This document shows positions 25,212 through 34,960 of a DNA stretch of 64,000 nucleotides, piece after piece. Source of the DNA: Pseudopedobacter saltans DSM 12145 (GTDB lineage Bacteria; Bacteroidota; Bacteroidia; Sphingobacteriales; Sphingobacteriaceae). The stretch's first letter is position 1; each line of letters starts with the position of its first letter. The translations under genes were made by a program, and so were the position numbers. The notes beneath the pieces are model-generated. The model was not told the DNA's origin and did no database searches. It saw only the letters and a program-made list of their open reading frames with translations. The stretch covers positions 3,844,001-3,908,000 of the forward strand of contig NC_015177.1 in assembly GCF_000190735.1 (NCBI RefSeq), given 5' to 3'.

Positions 25212-26153
25212 TTGGTTGATTATAAAGTCACTATCATTATTCCTACCTATAATAGAGAACAATTGCTTTCCAAAGCATTGATGAGTGTGCTTATGCAAAA
25301 CTACCCAATTCTAGAGGTTTTGGTAATAGATGACGGTTCGACTGATGATACCGCTATCATGATACAGCCTTTCTTGGTAGATAAACGTCTAAAATATATT
25401 TATTTGGATAAAAATAGAGGAAGATCTGCGGCAAGAAATGTTGGCTTGGAACTTGCTGGCGGAGATTTTATCATGTTCTTGGATTCGGATGACTATCTCG
25501 AACAGGGTGCCATAAACCATTTAATTTCGTTACGAAAGGCTAATCCTAAGATAAATATATTTGCGGGGGCATACAGGTTGTTTACAAACAAAAACAATAG
25601 AGAATTTACTATTTATAGAAGAGGGAGAACCGCTTTCTTATCGGATGCTTTTTTGGAAGAAACTAAACAAATGGTATTAAATATAGGGAATGTTATTTTG
25701 CATAAGGATCTGGTTAAAGAAAAGAGATTTGATGAAAGCCTGGATTTTGCAGAAGACTGGCTCTTTTTGTTAAATGCAATTAAGGGTGAGTCGGCAATTC
25801 TTACAAATACTTTGATTAGCAATGTCTATCGCCACAATGATAACTCTGCATTTGGTGATATACAGCGAGCTATTATCAAGGTAACGGAAAAAAATATTAA
25901 AGAATTGGATTATAGCAGAGACAAGAAATATATCGATAACTTTTTACTGCGGCAGCTTATGGCCTATAATCGATTGGGAAATAAAATAGCTGCGGTATTA
26001 TGCTTTTTTAAATTGAGACGCAGCAAATACTTAAGTCCTCTCAGTTTATGGAGAGAGTTTCTTTTTCTCTTTATCCCGTCTTTGTTTCTCATTACATTTA
26101 GGAATATTCAGCTAAAGCTTAAAACATATCTTAACTCTATTTGTAATTTGTAG
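25212..26153 (+). CDS. Glycosyltransferase family 2
   Basis: This 313-residue GT-A enzyme has VTIIIPTYNREQLLSKAL at the start, VLVIDDGSTDDT at about 35-46, GRSAARNVGLELAGGDFIMFLDSDDYLE at about 73-100 with the DxD motif, and FAEDWLFLLN as the catalytic acidic region. A hydrophobic stretch near the C-terminus (FLFLFIPSLFLITF) may associate with the membrane. It starts at TTG 25212, since no in-frame ATG precedes the conserved N-terminus. It is probably a repeat-unit glycosyltransferase working with the WecA-like enzyme 11 bp upstream. Confidence 0.85.
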   Translation: MVDYKVTIIIPTYNREQLLSKALMSVLMQNYPILEVLVIDDGSTDDTAIMIQPFLVDKRLKYIYLDKNRGRSAARNVGLELAGGDFIMFLDSDDYLEQGAINHLISLRKANPKINIFAGAYRLFTNKNNREFTIYRRGRTAFLSDAFLEETKQMVLNIGNVILHKDLVKEKRFDESLDFAEDWLFLLNAIKGESAILTNTLISNVYRHNDNSAFGDIQRAIIKVTEKNIKELDYSRDKKYIDNFLLRQLMAYNRLGNKIAAVLCFFKLRRSKYLSPLSLWREFLFLFIPSLFLITFRNIQLKLKTYLNSICNL

Positions 26154-26198
26154 GGTGCGTAATATTAATTATCAAAAATATATTGTCAAATATTTAGG

Positions 26199-26206
26199 TA
26201 TATTTG
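26199..26206 (+). promoter_or_regulatory. Candidate Bacteroidota -7 box for the CapD-like gene
   Basis: TATATTTG fits the Bacteroidota housekeeping consensus TAnnTTTG and lies 25 bp before the ATG at 26232. No convincing -33 TTG at normal spacing was found, so the assignment is tentative. Confidence 0.35.
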
Positions 26207-26231
26207 TGAGCTTATAACCAAAAATTAATAT

Positions 26232-28130
26232 ATGTTTAGACGAATAAACATTGTTCCGCGTTGGTTAATCTTCTGCCTGGATTTGCTGTGTTGTGCCCTA
26301 TCCATGGGTTTGGCCTACTTTATAAAATACGATTTCAGCATTAATCATATAGATATACAAGAGTTGAGCAGGAATCTATTGATTTTTGGACTGATTAATT
26401 GTATTGTGTTCTTTAATGTAAAGACCTATGCGGGTATTGTGAGATATACCAGCGCTCAGGATTCTTTTAGAATTCTGTTTGCCATTTCTTTAAGCAACGG
26501 ACTTTTTATTTTAGCGAATATTGTTTCCTTGTCTTTAGGGAAAGATGTTTTCATATCCAATGTAGTTATTGTAATAACCGGGCTTTGTAGTTTCGTTATG
26601 CTGATTACGTATAGGGTTTTGGTAAAGTACTTTTTTGTTTATATCAAAAATCTGCGTCTGGATAAAAAGAGGGTGGTGATATTTGGAGCTGGAGAAACTG
26701 GGATTGCGACAAAGCGAGCACTGGATACGGATCCTAAAATTAATATGAGCGTTGTTGCCTTTGTGGACAACGACCCCCGTAAAAGCAGTAAGGTAGTTGA
26801 TAATGTTAAAATTTACCATGCAGACTATCTGGAAAGGATCTTATTGGAAGAAAAAATAGATAGCCTGATCTTTACTGCGCCCGGGATGAAAACCGAGGAG
26901 AAAAACAAAGTTGTTGATCTTTGTCTGGACAATAATGTAAAGGTATTGAATGTACCTTTGGTGAGAACCTGGGTAAAGGGTACGGTTAAAACAACCCAGA
27001 TAAAAGATGTTAAAATTGAGGATTTACTGGAACGCGACCCGATAATTATTGGTGAAAGCATATTAAACGAGCAGTTATCCGGCAAACGAATATTGGTTAC
27101 GGGGGCTGCAGGTTCCATAGGTAGCGAGATTGTAAGGCAATTGGCTAAATTCAACCCCCAGACAATTATTTTAAATGATATTGCGGAAACGCCATTGCAT
27201 GAACTTCAGCTGGAGCTTCAAGATAATAATTTGCTAAATAATTTCATAGCGTTTATTGGTGATGTTAGGAATAAATCCAGGATGGAACACCTGTTTGAAA
27301 CTTTTAAACCGCACTATGTATACCATGCTGCGGCCTATAAGCATGTCCCCATGATGGAACATAATCCTTCGGAGGCCATCTGTACTAACGTTGGTGGAAC
27401 TAAAAACATGGCTGATTTGGCGGTAAAACACGGGGCTATTAAATTTGTAATGGTTTCTACTGATAAGGCAGTAAATCCAACAAATGTAATGGGAGCGTCT
27501 AAGCGGATTGCGGAGATTTATGTGCAGTCACTTTTCTGTTCTTCCGCTAATGGAGAGAAAACAAGATTTATCACGACCCGTTTTGGAAATGTTTTGGGGT
27601 CAAATGGTTCAGTAATACCGCGTTTCCGCGAGCAGATACAAAAAGGAGGACCACTGACGGTAACCCACCCGGATATTACCCGTTATTTTATGACCATTCC
27701 GGAAGCTTGCAGATTGGTGCTGGAAGCCGGGTCGATGGGGAAAGGCGGAGAGATTTATATTTTTGATATGGGGCAATCTGTAAAGATTGTGGAACTAGCT
27801 AAAAAGATGATTCGGCTTTCTGGCTTTATTCCGAATCAGGATATTAAAATTGAATTTACTGGCCTAAGGCCTGGCGAAAAACTATACGAAGAACTTCTTA
27901 ATGATAAGGAAAATACAATGCCGACGCATCATGAAAAAATTATGATCGCTAAGGTTATTCCTTATGAGTTTGAATCGGTAAGTATTCATATAGAAGATCT
28001 TGTGACGTTGGCATGTAACTATCAGGATAAAGAGGTTGTGAGGTTGATGAAAAAAATAGTTCCGGAGTTTAAAAGTAATAACTCGACTTACGAAGAGTTA
28101 GATAAAGAATTAGAATTTGCAGATGCGTAA
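26232..28130 (+). CDS. FlaA1/CapD/WbpM-family nucleotide-sugar 4,6-dehydratase, membrane-anchored
   Basis: This 632-residue protein is the long form of the family. It has four N-terminal membrane helices (about 12-135), a Rossmann domain with VVIFGAGETGIATKRAL near residue 148, and a C-terminal SDR domain with RILVTGAAGSIGSEIVRQL near residue 285. The SDR active site reads MVSTDKAVNPTNVMGASK, giving the Ser-Met-Lys triad where classical SDRs have Tyr, as in WbpM. It probably makes UDP-4-keto-6-deoxy-HexNAc, the precursor of sugars such as QuiNAc, FucNAc or bacillosamine. The next gene's start lies inside its 3-prime end. Confidence 0.9.
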   Translation: MFRRINIVPRWLIFCLDLLCCALSMGLAYFIKYDFSINHIDIQELSRNLLIFGLINCIVFFNVKTYAGIVRYTSAQDSFRILFAISLSNGLFILANIVSLSLGKDVFISNVVIVITGLCSFVMLITYRVLVKYFFVYIKNLRLDKKRVVIFGAGETGIATKRALDTDPKINMSVVAFVDNDPRKSSKVVDNVKIYHADYLERILLEEKIDSLIFTAPGMKTEEKNKVVDLCLDNNVKVLNVPLVRTWVKGTVKTTQIKDVKIEDLLERDPIIIGESILNEQLSGKRILVTGAAGSIGSEIVRQLAKFNPQTIILNDIAETPLHELQLELQDNNLLNNFIAFIGDVRNKSRMEHLFETFKPHYVYHAAAYKHVPMMEHNPSEAICTNVGGTKNMADLAVKHGAIKFVMVSTDKAVNPTNVMGASKRIAEIYVQSLFCSSANGEKTRFITTRFGNVLGSNGSVIPRFREQIQKGGPLTVTHPDITRYFMTIPEACRLVLEAGSMGKGGEIYIFDMGQSVKIVELAKKMIRLSGFIPNQDIKIEFTGLRPGEKLYEELLNDKENTMPTHHEKIMIAKVIPYEFESVSIHIEDLVTLACNYQDKEVVRLMKKIVPEFKSNNSTYEELDKELEFADA

Positions 28131-29727
28131 ATATATTGCCTTTATAGGTATCGTTCTTGGAGTGTATTCAAATGGCTATAGCCAGACTGAAAATGTCACT
28201 TTACCGTATTCATTTGATTATTATCAAAAATATAATCGGGAAGTTTATAACCAACAGGATCGTTTTCACAGTTCGATAAAGCCTTTTTATGGAGATCATC
28301 CCTCTTTAAAGCTGTCCGTTGATTCGGTAAACTTTGTTGGTGATTCATTAAGAAAATCATGGGTCGGGAGAAAGCTATTTCAACAGCATTTGATTGAGGT
28401 AAATAAAGAAGATTATAGTATTTATGCGGATTATGTGCCGGACTATATCATAGGTTATGATCAGGATTTGGGGAAGAGCATTTGGATGAATACCCGAGGG
28501 TATCAGTTAGGAATTAAAGTAGGTGAAAAGTTTTCTTTCTATACAAGCGGTTATGAAAATCAGGGTGTATTTCCAGCTTATATTACCAATTTTATTAATC
28601 AAAATCAGGTTGTTCCCGGGCAGGTAGGAGGTAAATTAGGAAAGCTGGAAAAAGATTGGGCCTATGCAACTGCTTTACTTTCTTATACGCCTAACAAATA
28701 TCTAAACTTTGCTTTGGGGTATGATAAGAATTTTATCGGAGATGGTTATCGATCGATGTTATTATCGGACGCCGCTGCCAATTATTCTTTCTTTAGGTTG
28801 AGGGCAAGTCTGGGAAGCTTGCAATATCAAACTATTTATGCTTATATGTTAGATCCTGGTGCCCCAAAGTTAACAACAGATAGAAGGTTAGGAGACCGTG
28901 GAAAATGGGGTGCATTCCATTATCTAGATTGGAACATTTCAAAAAGATGGTCTGTAGGATTATTCCAGGCTGTTACCTGGACAGATGCAGAACCTGAGGG
29001 CAAACGCGGATTTGATTTTAATTACATTCATCCTTTTGTATTCTTAAGGCCAATAGAAGGGGCAAATTCTACCTCGCCGGATAAAATGCGTTTGGGGTTG
29101 AATGCCAAATATGAGATCCTGGAAAAAACAGCTGTTTATACTCAGTTTATGATTGATGAGTTTACGGCTAAAGAATTTTTTTCGAATAAGGGTTACTGGG
29201 CAAATAAGTGGGCATTGCAATTGGGATTTAGAGGCTCTGATTTATTTGGAGTTAAAAACCTGAACTATCTAGGTGAGTTTAATACCGCAAGACCGTATAC
29301 TTATGCGCATTTTGACCGGGTTTCTAATTATGGACATTATAATCAGCCTTTAGCACATCCTTTTGGAGCGGGATTTAGAGAGTATATCGGGATGCTGAAT
29401 TACAGTTATAAAAGATTTGATTTCTCGGGACAATTGCTTTATGCTTATTACGGTTTGGACCCGGCAGGAGAAAACTACGGCAAAAATATCTTTTTATCCT
29501 ATGATGACCGATCTCTTAATTACGGCAGCAAAGTAGGAAATGGGATTGCTACGGATTTGTTTTTTGCGAAAGGAAAAGTCGCTTATATACTAAACCCAAA
29601 ATATAATTTGAGACTTGAAGTGGCTTCTACTTTAAGGAGCGAAACAAACGATTTGGCAAGTGCAAAAACAGGAATCATAAGCTTTGGGTTGAGGAGCAGT
29701 TTTAGAAGTTTTTATGATGATTTTTAA
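28123..29727 (+). CDS. Outer-membrane beta-barrel protein, RemB/Wzi-like
   Basis: This protein of about 534 residues has a signal peptide (IAFIGIVLGVYSNGYSQ) and a long series of alternating aromatic beta-strands ending in LRSSFRSFYDDF, typical of an outer-membrane barrel. The segment after the signal (YNREVYNQQDRFHSSIKPF) resembles RemB-type proteins found beside polysaccharide genes in Bacteroidota. A Wzi-like role in anchoring or exporting capsule is the alternative. ATG 28123 is preferred over 28117 because it starts just before the signal peptide. Either start overlaps the previous gene. Confidence 0.65.
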   Translation: MRKYIAFIGIVLGVYSNGYSQTENVTLPYSFDYYQKYNREVYNQQDRFHSSIKPFYGDHPSLKLSVDSVNFVGDSLRKSWVGRKLFQQHLIEVNKEDYSIYADYVPDYIIGYDQDLGKSIWMNTRGYQLGIKVGEKFSFYTSGYENQGVFPAYITNFINQNQVVPGQVGGKLGKLEKDWAYATALLSYTPNKYLNFALGYDKNFIGDGYRSMLLSDAAANYSFFRLRASLGSLQYQTIYAYMLDPGAPKLTTDRRLGDRGKWGAFHYLDWNISKRWSVGLFQAVTWTDAEPEGKRGFDFNYIHPFVFLRPIEGANSTSPDKMRLGLNAKYEILEKTAVYTQFMIDEFTAKEFFSNKGYWANKWALQLGFRGSDLFGVKNLNYLGEFNTARPYTYAHFDRVSNYGHYNQPLAHPFGAGFREYIGMLNYSYKRFDFSGQLLYAYYGLDPAGENYGKNIFLSYDDRSLNYGSKVGNGIATDLFFAKGKVAYILNPKYNLRLEVASTLRSETNDLASAKTGIISFGLRSSFRSFYDDF

Positions 29728-29730
29728 TCT

Positions 29731-30969
29731 ATGGATGTCATCATACTGGCATATGATCTGTTTAAAAATACAACATCAACTAATCGATATAAAGTATTAG
29801 TAGAAGTTTTGAGTAGAAAAAGCTCCATTAACGTCCAGGTTATCGACTTTCATTTTGAAAACAGTAAGTTCAGCACCATCTCTTGTGATATTGAAAATGT
29901 TGACACTTTTATTTTAAAAGAAAAAGTTAGGATTGTTTATCCGCGAGCGAAGAATATACAGAAGTTTGTCTTACATTCGAAGTCTAACTATTTGAAGTAT
30001 ATCTATCAATTATTGTTTAAGGAAGAAGTAATAACCCCAAGAGACAATAATTTATTTATTGATCTTATAAAGAAGTCTGGCAACAAAGGATATATAATAG
30101 TGTCGGGAGCTCCTTATGGTATATTTAAATATGCCTCCAAAATGACTAAAAAGTTAGGGTTTGAACTAATTTTGGATTATAGAGATCCCTGGACTTTTGG
30201 TTATCAGAACTTAAATGGATTTAAATTAGCATACAAGCTGAAAAGAACTATGCTCCAAGGGATGGAAAGGAAACTACTAAAACAAGCATCATTAATAACC
30301 ACCGTATCCGAAACTTTAAAGAGTTATTTTCCATCAGAGTTTCAACATAAAATCCATGTAATTCCAAATGGGAGTAATTATGTAGCAGCAGATATCAAAC
30401 CAAAAGAAGATAAAACATTTAATATTGTTTATATTGGAACTATTTATAATGATCAGCTACAGGATAATACCTTTTTTCTGGCTTTAAAGAAATTCCTATA
30501 TCAAAAAGATCAGGAAAGTATTAAATTACAGTTCTTAGGATCATTTTATACAACAGCATTAAAAGAAAAAATTGAGGAATTTGATTTGTCGCATATAACG
30601 ACAATAACCAAACGATTGAAAAAAGACGAATTATTGCCTTATTTAAATAACACTAATATTTTTTTGCATTTGAAATATGGCGATCGATCCGGGATTATTA
30701 CATCTAAACAAGCCGATTACCTGTTTTTTAGAAAACCTATTTTATTGCCAGTATCAGACAAAGGCGATTTAGCTGAGAGTATTTCTAAACATAAAGCAGG
30801 GTATATTTGTAAGGATCAAGTAGATATTGTGCGAACTTTAAATATGCTGTATAGTAAGTTCTTAAACGGAGAAGTTGTTGAGATTGTGCAGTCAGAAGAA
30901 ATGTTAAAGCACAATTCAAGAGAAGCTATCGCCGAACGCTTTGTCGGTCTCATTTTGGAAAACAAATAA
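29731..30969 (+). CDS. Glycosyltransferase, GT4-like
   Basis: This 412-residue GT-B protein has VIILAYDLFKNTTSTNRY at the N-terminus, LILDYRDPWTFGYQNLNG at about 148-165 (the RDxW segment common in family 4 enzymes of Bacteroidota), ASLITTVSETLKSYFP, IHVIPNGSNY, and FNIVYIGTIYNDQ at the start of the donor domain. The usual EGxxxxxxE motif is replaced by SGIITSKQADYLFFRKPILLPV. It starts 3 bp after the outer-membrane protein gene and closes this polysaccharide block. Confidence 0.75.
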   Translation: MDVIILAYDLFKNTTSTNRYKVLVEVLSRKSSINVQVIDFHFENSKFSTISCDIENVDTFILKEKVRIVYPRAKNIQKFVLHSKSNYLKYIYQLLFKEEVITPRDNNLFIDLIKKSGNKGYIIVSGAPYGIFKYASKMTKKLGFELILDYRDPWTFGYQNLNGFKLAYKLKRTMLQGMERKLLKQASLITTVSETLKSYFPSEFQHKIHVIPNGSNYVAADIKPKEDKTFNIVYIGTIYNDQLQDNTFFLALKKFLYQKDQESIKLQFLGSFYTTALKEKIEEFDLSHITTITKRLKKDELLPYLNNTNIFLHLKYGDRSGIITSKQADYLFFRKPILLPVSDKGDLAESISKHKAGYICKDQVDIVRTLNMLYSKFLNGEVVEIVQSEEMLKHNSREAIAERFVGLILENK

Positions 30970-31023
30970 GGACAGGTAATAGTTTAATTCAGTATTAAAC
31001 ATTAATCAGTTGCCATTTTTACC

Positions 31024-32952
31024 TCACCCCGCCAATTCCTTTGTAATTTTGGCTTCGCCTAAAGATTTGACAGTTTCTATTATTGCAATTGCATCATAAC
31101 CACATTCTGCCCAAAGTTCAGGTTGTTCACCATGTTCGATTATTCTGTCTGGAATTCCTAAGCGTTTCACATTTGCAGTATAATTATGGTCTGCCATGAA
31201 TTCTAAAACCGCGCTACCCATTCCTCCGATTATACATCCATCCTCTACAGTAATGATGTGTTTGTACTTTTTGAAAACTTCGTGTAATAATTGTTCATCA
31301 ATAGGTTTGGCAAAGCGCATATCATAGTGAGCAGGAAAGTAGCCTTCTTGATTAAGTTCTAAACAAGCTTTTACAGCTTCGTTTCCAATATGCCCAATGG
31401 AAAGTATGGCTATATCTTCACCATCACAAATTTTACGGCCTTTTCCGATGATGATTTCCTGAAATGGTCGTTCCCAATCTGGCATAACCCCGTTTCCTCT
31501 GGGATACCTTATAGAAAAAGGCCCTTGGTTTTGTAGTTGAGCCGTGTACATTAGGTTTCTGAGCTCTTCTTCATTCATTGGTGCAGAAACAACCATGTTA
31601 GGTATGCATCTGAAATACGCTAAATCATAAGCTCCATGATGGGTCGGCCCATCAGAACCGGCAATACCTGCCCTGTCCAGACAAAATACCACAGGAAGTT
31701 TTTGAAGAGCAACATCATGGATCACCTGATCATATGCTCTTTGCATAAAGCTGGAATAGATGTTGCAGAAAGGAATAAAACCTTCTGCTGCAAGTCCGGC
31801 AGAAAAAGTTACGGCATGTTGTTCAGCAATACCAACATCGAAAGCACGATTAGGCATGGCTTTCATCATGATATTTAATGAACATCCTGAAGGCATGGCC
31901 GGTGTTACTCCAAGTATCTTCTCGTTTTTTTCGGCCAGCTCAACAATGGTATTTCCGAAAACGTCCTGATATTTAGGTCCCTGGATAGCTTTTGGTGTAG
32001 ATTTTTTAATTTCTCCGGTTATTTTATTGAAAAGTCCCGGTGAATGCCATTTAGTTTGGTCTTTCTCGGCAAGCGCATAGCCTTTTCCCTTCACAGTAAC
32101 ACAATGCAACAATTTAGGGCCCGGAATATCTTTCAGGTCATTCAAAACCTTAACCAGATTGTTTACATCGTGACCATCTATAGGTCCGAAATACCTGAAG
32201 TTTAAAGCCTCGAAGAAATTACTTTTATGTAGTAAGCTACCTTTAATCGTTTTTTCGATTGTTTTAACAATCTGATGGGCATTGGGGCCGAGTTCAGATA
32301 TTTTAGTTAAAACAGCCGAAACATCATCCCTGAATTTATTATATGTTTTACTGATGGCGATGTTGGTAAGGTAATCTTTCAGAGCACCAACATTAGGATC
32401 GATAGACATGCAGTTATCATTCAGAATAACCAAAAGATTGGATTTTTCAGTGCCGCCATGATTTAAAGCTTCAAAAGCCATCCCCGCAGTCATAGATCCG
32501 TCACCAATTATAGCGACATGCTGTCTGTCCGTTTCACCTTTTAATTGAGAAGCCACGGCCATTCCCAAAGCCGCAGAGATTGAAGTAGAAGAGTGCCCTA
32601 CACCGAAAGTATCATACTCGCTTTCGGAACGCTTTGGAAAACCACTAATACCACCGTAAATTCTATTTGTATGGAATACGTTTCTTCTGTCTGTTAATAT
32701 TTTATGACCATATGCCTGATGACCTACATCCCAAACCAGGCGATCGTAAGGTGTATTCATGACATAGTGCAAAGCAACGGTAAGTTCTACCACGCCTAAA
32801 CTGGATGCGAAATGTCCGCCATTTACAGAAACTACATCGATAATATATTGTCGCAATTCTTTACAAATTTCGACTAAGTCTTCTTCTTTAAATTTCTTTA
32901 AATCAGAAGGTATATTTATTTGAGATAGTAGCTTTCCCGCCTTTACTTCCAT
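31024..32952 (-). CDS. dxs: 1-deoxy-D-xylulose-5-phosphate synthase
   Basis: This 642-residue thiamine diphosphate enzyme condenses pyruvate and glyceraldehyde-3-phosphate in the first step of the MEP isoprenoid pathway. Motifs are NGGHFASSLGVVELT near residue 42, DVGHQAYGHKIL, the ThDP motif GDGSMTAGMAFEALN followed by ILNDNCMSID, FGPIDGHDV, AIAEQHAV-type DVGIAEQHAVTFSAG, and DRAGIAGSDGPTHHGAYD. Length is normal. It runs opposite to both neighbours. Confidence 0.97.
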   Translation of the reverse strand: MEVKAGKLLSQINIPSDLKKFKEEDLVEICKELRQYIIDVVSVNGGHFASSLGVVELTVALHYVMNTPYDRLVWDVGHQAYGHKILTDRRNVFHTNRIYGGISGFPKRSESEYDTFGVGHSSTSISAALGMAVASQLKGETDRQHVAIIGDGSMTAGMAFEALNHGGTEKSNLLVILNDNCMSIDPNVGALKDYLTNIAISKTYNKFRDDVSAVLTKISELGPNAHQIVKTIEKTIKGSLLHKSNFFEALNFRYFGPIDGHDVNNLVKVLNDLKDIPGPKLLHCVTVKGKGYALAEKDQTKWHSPGLFNKITGEIKKSTPKAIQGPKYQDVFGNTIVELAEKNEKILGVTPAMPSGCSLNIMMKAMPNRAFDVGIAEQHAVTFSAGLAAEGFIPFCNIYSSFMQRAYDQVIHDVALQKLPVVFCLDRAGIAGSDGPTHHGAYDLAYFRCIPNMVVSAPMNEEELRNLMYTAQLQNQGPFSIRYPRGNGVMPDWERPFQEIIIGKGRKICDGEDIAILSIGHIGNEAVKACLELNQEGYFPAHYDMRFAKPIDEQLLHEVFKKYKHIITVEDGCIIGGMGSAVLEFMADHNYTANVKRLGIPDRIIEHGEQPELWAECGYDAIAIIETVKSLGEAKITKELAG

Positions 32953-33059
32953 GTTTTAATTAAATAATTTACAAATTTAAAAGAATTCCTGACTTAAACA
33001 TGTGATATATTTTAGTTTATGATTTATTACCTTATCTATCAACCTTTGTAAAAAGAGAT

Positions 33060-33067
33060 TATATTTG
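33060..33067 (+). promoter_or_regulatory. Candidate Bacteroidota -7 box for scpA
   Basis: TATATTTG matches TAnnTTTG and lies 10 bp before the scpA ATG, so any 5-prime leader would be very short. No -33 element is clear. Confidence 0.35.
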
Positions 33068-33077
33068 CGACGGAATA

Positions 33078-33839
33078 ATGGAGACGGCAGAAAATTTTTC
33101 TATAAAACTACCCATTTTTGAAGGCCCTTTCGACTTACTGCTCTTTTTTATTGAGAGAGACGAGTTGGATATCCATAATATTCCAATCGCCCGAATTACA
33201 GATGATTTTTTGGATTATATCCATCAGATGAATTCACTGAATATGGAGTTGGCAAGTGAATTTATTTTTGTTGCTTCTACCTTGATGAGGATTAAGGCCA
33301 AAATGCTGCTTCCGAGAGTCGAAGTGGATGAACAGGGTAACGAGATTGACCTAAAACAGAACCTTATTCAGAAATTAATCGAGTATAAACGTTTTAAAGA
33401 TGTAACGGAAACATTTAAAGAGTTAGAAGGTGAACGGTTTTATAAGGAGAAAAGAGGTAATATTCTGGATGATGTAAAGCGATTTGAGGATAGCGGTACC
33501 GGAAAAGAAGAACTATCTTCCTTTGATTTATATAGATTATTGCGAATATATCATCGCATGATGCGGAACTACAGCATTCGGTCTGAGGAGGTTAAACACA
33601 CCGTAGAGAAATACCCCTACACTATTGAGGAACAAAAGCTGGTTATCACTCAGTTGCTAAATATCAACGCTCGGTTAGATTTTAAAAATATTGTCCAAAA
33701 TTCTAAAGACAAAGTTCAATTTGTTTATAATTTCCTCGCGGTGTTGGAAATGCTGCAACAGCAATTGATAAATATTCAGATTGGTTTAGGTTTCAATAAC
33801 TTTTGGATTGTAAACAGGAAAGAAGAGCCTGTTCAATAA
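33078..33839 (+). CDS. scpA: Segregation and condensation protein A
   Basis: This 253-residue kleisin bridges the SMC ATPase heads together with ScpB in chromosome condensation. The N-terminus IFEGPFDLLLFFIERDELDIHNIPIARI is the strongly conserved SMC-neck-binding region, followed by ASEFIFVASTLMRIKAKMLLP. The C-terminal winged-helix region (FLAVLEMLQQQLINIQ) is present. Its last 47 bp overlap the 3-prime end of the convergent oxidoreductase gene. Confidence 0.93.
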   Translation: METAENFSIKLPIFEGPFDLLLFFIERDELDIHNIPIARITDDFLDYIHQMNSLNMELASEFIFVASTLMRIKAKMLLPRVEVDEQGNEIDLKQNLIQKLIEYKRFKDVTETFKELEGERFYKEKRGNILDDVKRFEDSGTGKEELSSFDLYRLLRIYHRMMRNYSIRSEEVKHTVEKYPYTIEEQKLVITQLLNINARLDFKNIVQNSKDKVQFVYNFLAVLEMLQQQLINIQIGLGFNNFWIVNRKEEPVQ

Positions 33840-34818
33840 AATTAATTACATAAAGTTCATCCATAAGATTAATTTCTGGCCCTCGCTTTTCATTTACGCA
33901 AGAAATAACGCGTTTTAAAAATTCATCATGCTTGTCTGCGGAGCCTTTATAAAACTTATAATTGTTTGCTGCAGACAATTCCTCAAAAACAGGCAGATTA
34001 ATACTGTCTTCTACCTGTACGAAGTCTAGCTTCTCCATATACTGCCCACCAACTTTTACATTTCCTTTAGAACCAATAATAGTTAAGCTGCTTTCTATAT
34101 TTGTTGCCCATGCGGCGTTACTATAGTTAAAAGTGCCCCTGCCACCATTTTTTAATTTGAATTTGATGTTTCCACTATCGTCAAAATCTGTTTTAACTGA
34201 AGGGTTTAAAGTATAAGTGTCTGCAGAAACTTCTATGGGGTAACCACAAAGCCAGATCATAAGATCTATAAAGTGGCTAAATTGTGTGTATAAAGGACCT
34301 CCTCCTAAATTAGCAGAAGCTCTCCATGATGATTCCTGATAATATTCTTGATTTCTATTCCAAAAGCAATTTACCTGGACATAAAGTATTTCCCCTAATC
34401 TTTTTTGCTCCATTAGTTTTTTTAGCCATATAGAAACCGGACTGTATCTGTTTTGCATTACAGCGAAAACACTTTTTTGGGATTTGCGTTCAGCTTCAAG
34501 CATAGCATAAACATCATTTATACTCAATGCTACCGGTTTTTCACAAATTACATGATATCCGGCATTCAGGCATTTAATAGTATGCTCCGGATGAAAACCG
34601 TTAGGAGTGCATATGCATACAATATCCACCGGGATTTTGTGTTCCAGAAAATCCTCAATTGAAAGAAAAAAAGGTATTAAGGCATCCAGATTTTTACGTT
34701 TGTTAAAATCTGTATCTACAGCGGCGATTAAGTCTGCATTAGGCAGAGATTTTATTATTCTTGCGTATTTCTTGCCTATATTTCCAACTCCTACGATGGC
34801 AAATCCCAGTTTGTTCAT
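33793..34818 (-). CDS. Gfo/Idh/MocA-family oxidoreductase, WbpB/WlbA-like
   Basis: This 341-residue NAD-dependent dehydrogenase has the Rossmann loop GFAIVGVGNIGKKYARII at the N-terminus, VCICTPNGFHPEHTIKCL, HVICEKPVALS at about residues 93-103 with the catalytic EKP Lys, and a C-terminal substrate domain with SSWRASANLGGGPLYTQFSHFIDLM containing the conserved His/Asp. The NGFHPEH segment and overall form resemble WbpB/WlbA enzymes that oxidise UDP-GlcNAc uronate at C3. That would connect it to the dehydrogenase at the left edge. It overlaps scpA tail to tail. Confidence 0.8.
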   Translation of the reverse strand: MNKLGFAIVGVGNIGKKYARIIKSLPNADLIAAVDTDFNKRKNLDALIPFFLSIEDFLEHKIPVDIVCICTPNGFHPEHTIKCLNAGYHVICEKPVALSINDVYAMLEAERKSQKSVFAVMQNRYSPVSIWLKKLMEQKRLGEILYVQVNCFWNRNQEYYQESSWRASANLGGGPLYTQFSHFIDLMIWLCGYPIEVSADTYTLNPSVKTDFDDSGNIKFKLKNGGRGTFNYSNAAWATNIESSLTIIGSKGNVKVGGQYMEKLDFVQVEDSINLPVFEELSAANNYKFYKGSADKHDEFLKRVISCVNEKRGPEINLMDELYVINFIEQALLSCLQSKSY

Positions 34819-34960
34819 TTATAGTTTTTTATAAAAAAATCCCATATAAAGTTCTAAATTTGTCTTTCGAAAAGTGGATGTAATAAGCTCTTAAAGTTTA
34901 GAAAAAAACTTTAATAAAAGGTTTATTTTAAATTAACGATAGCAATATATTAAAAATTTC

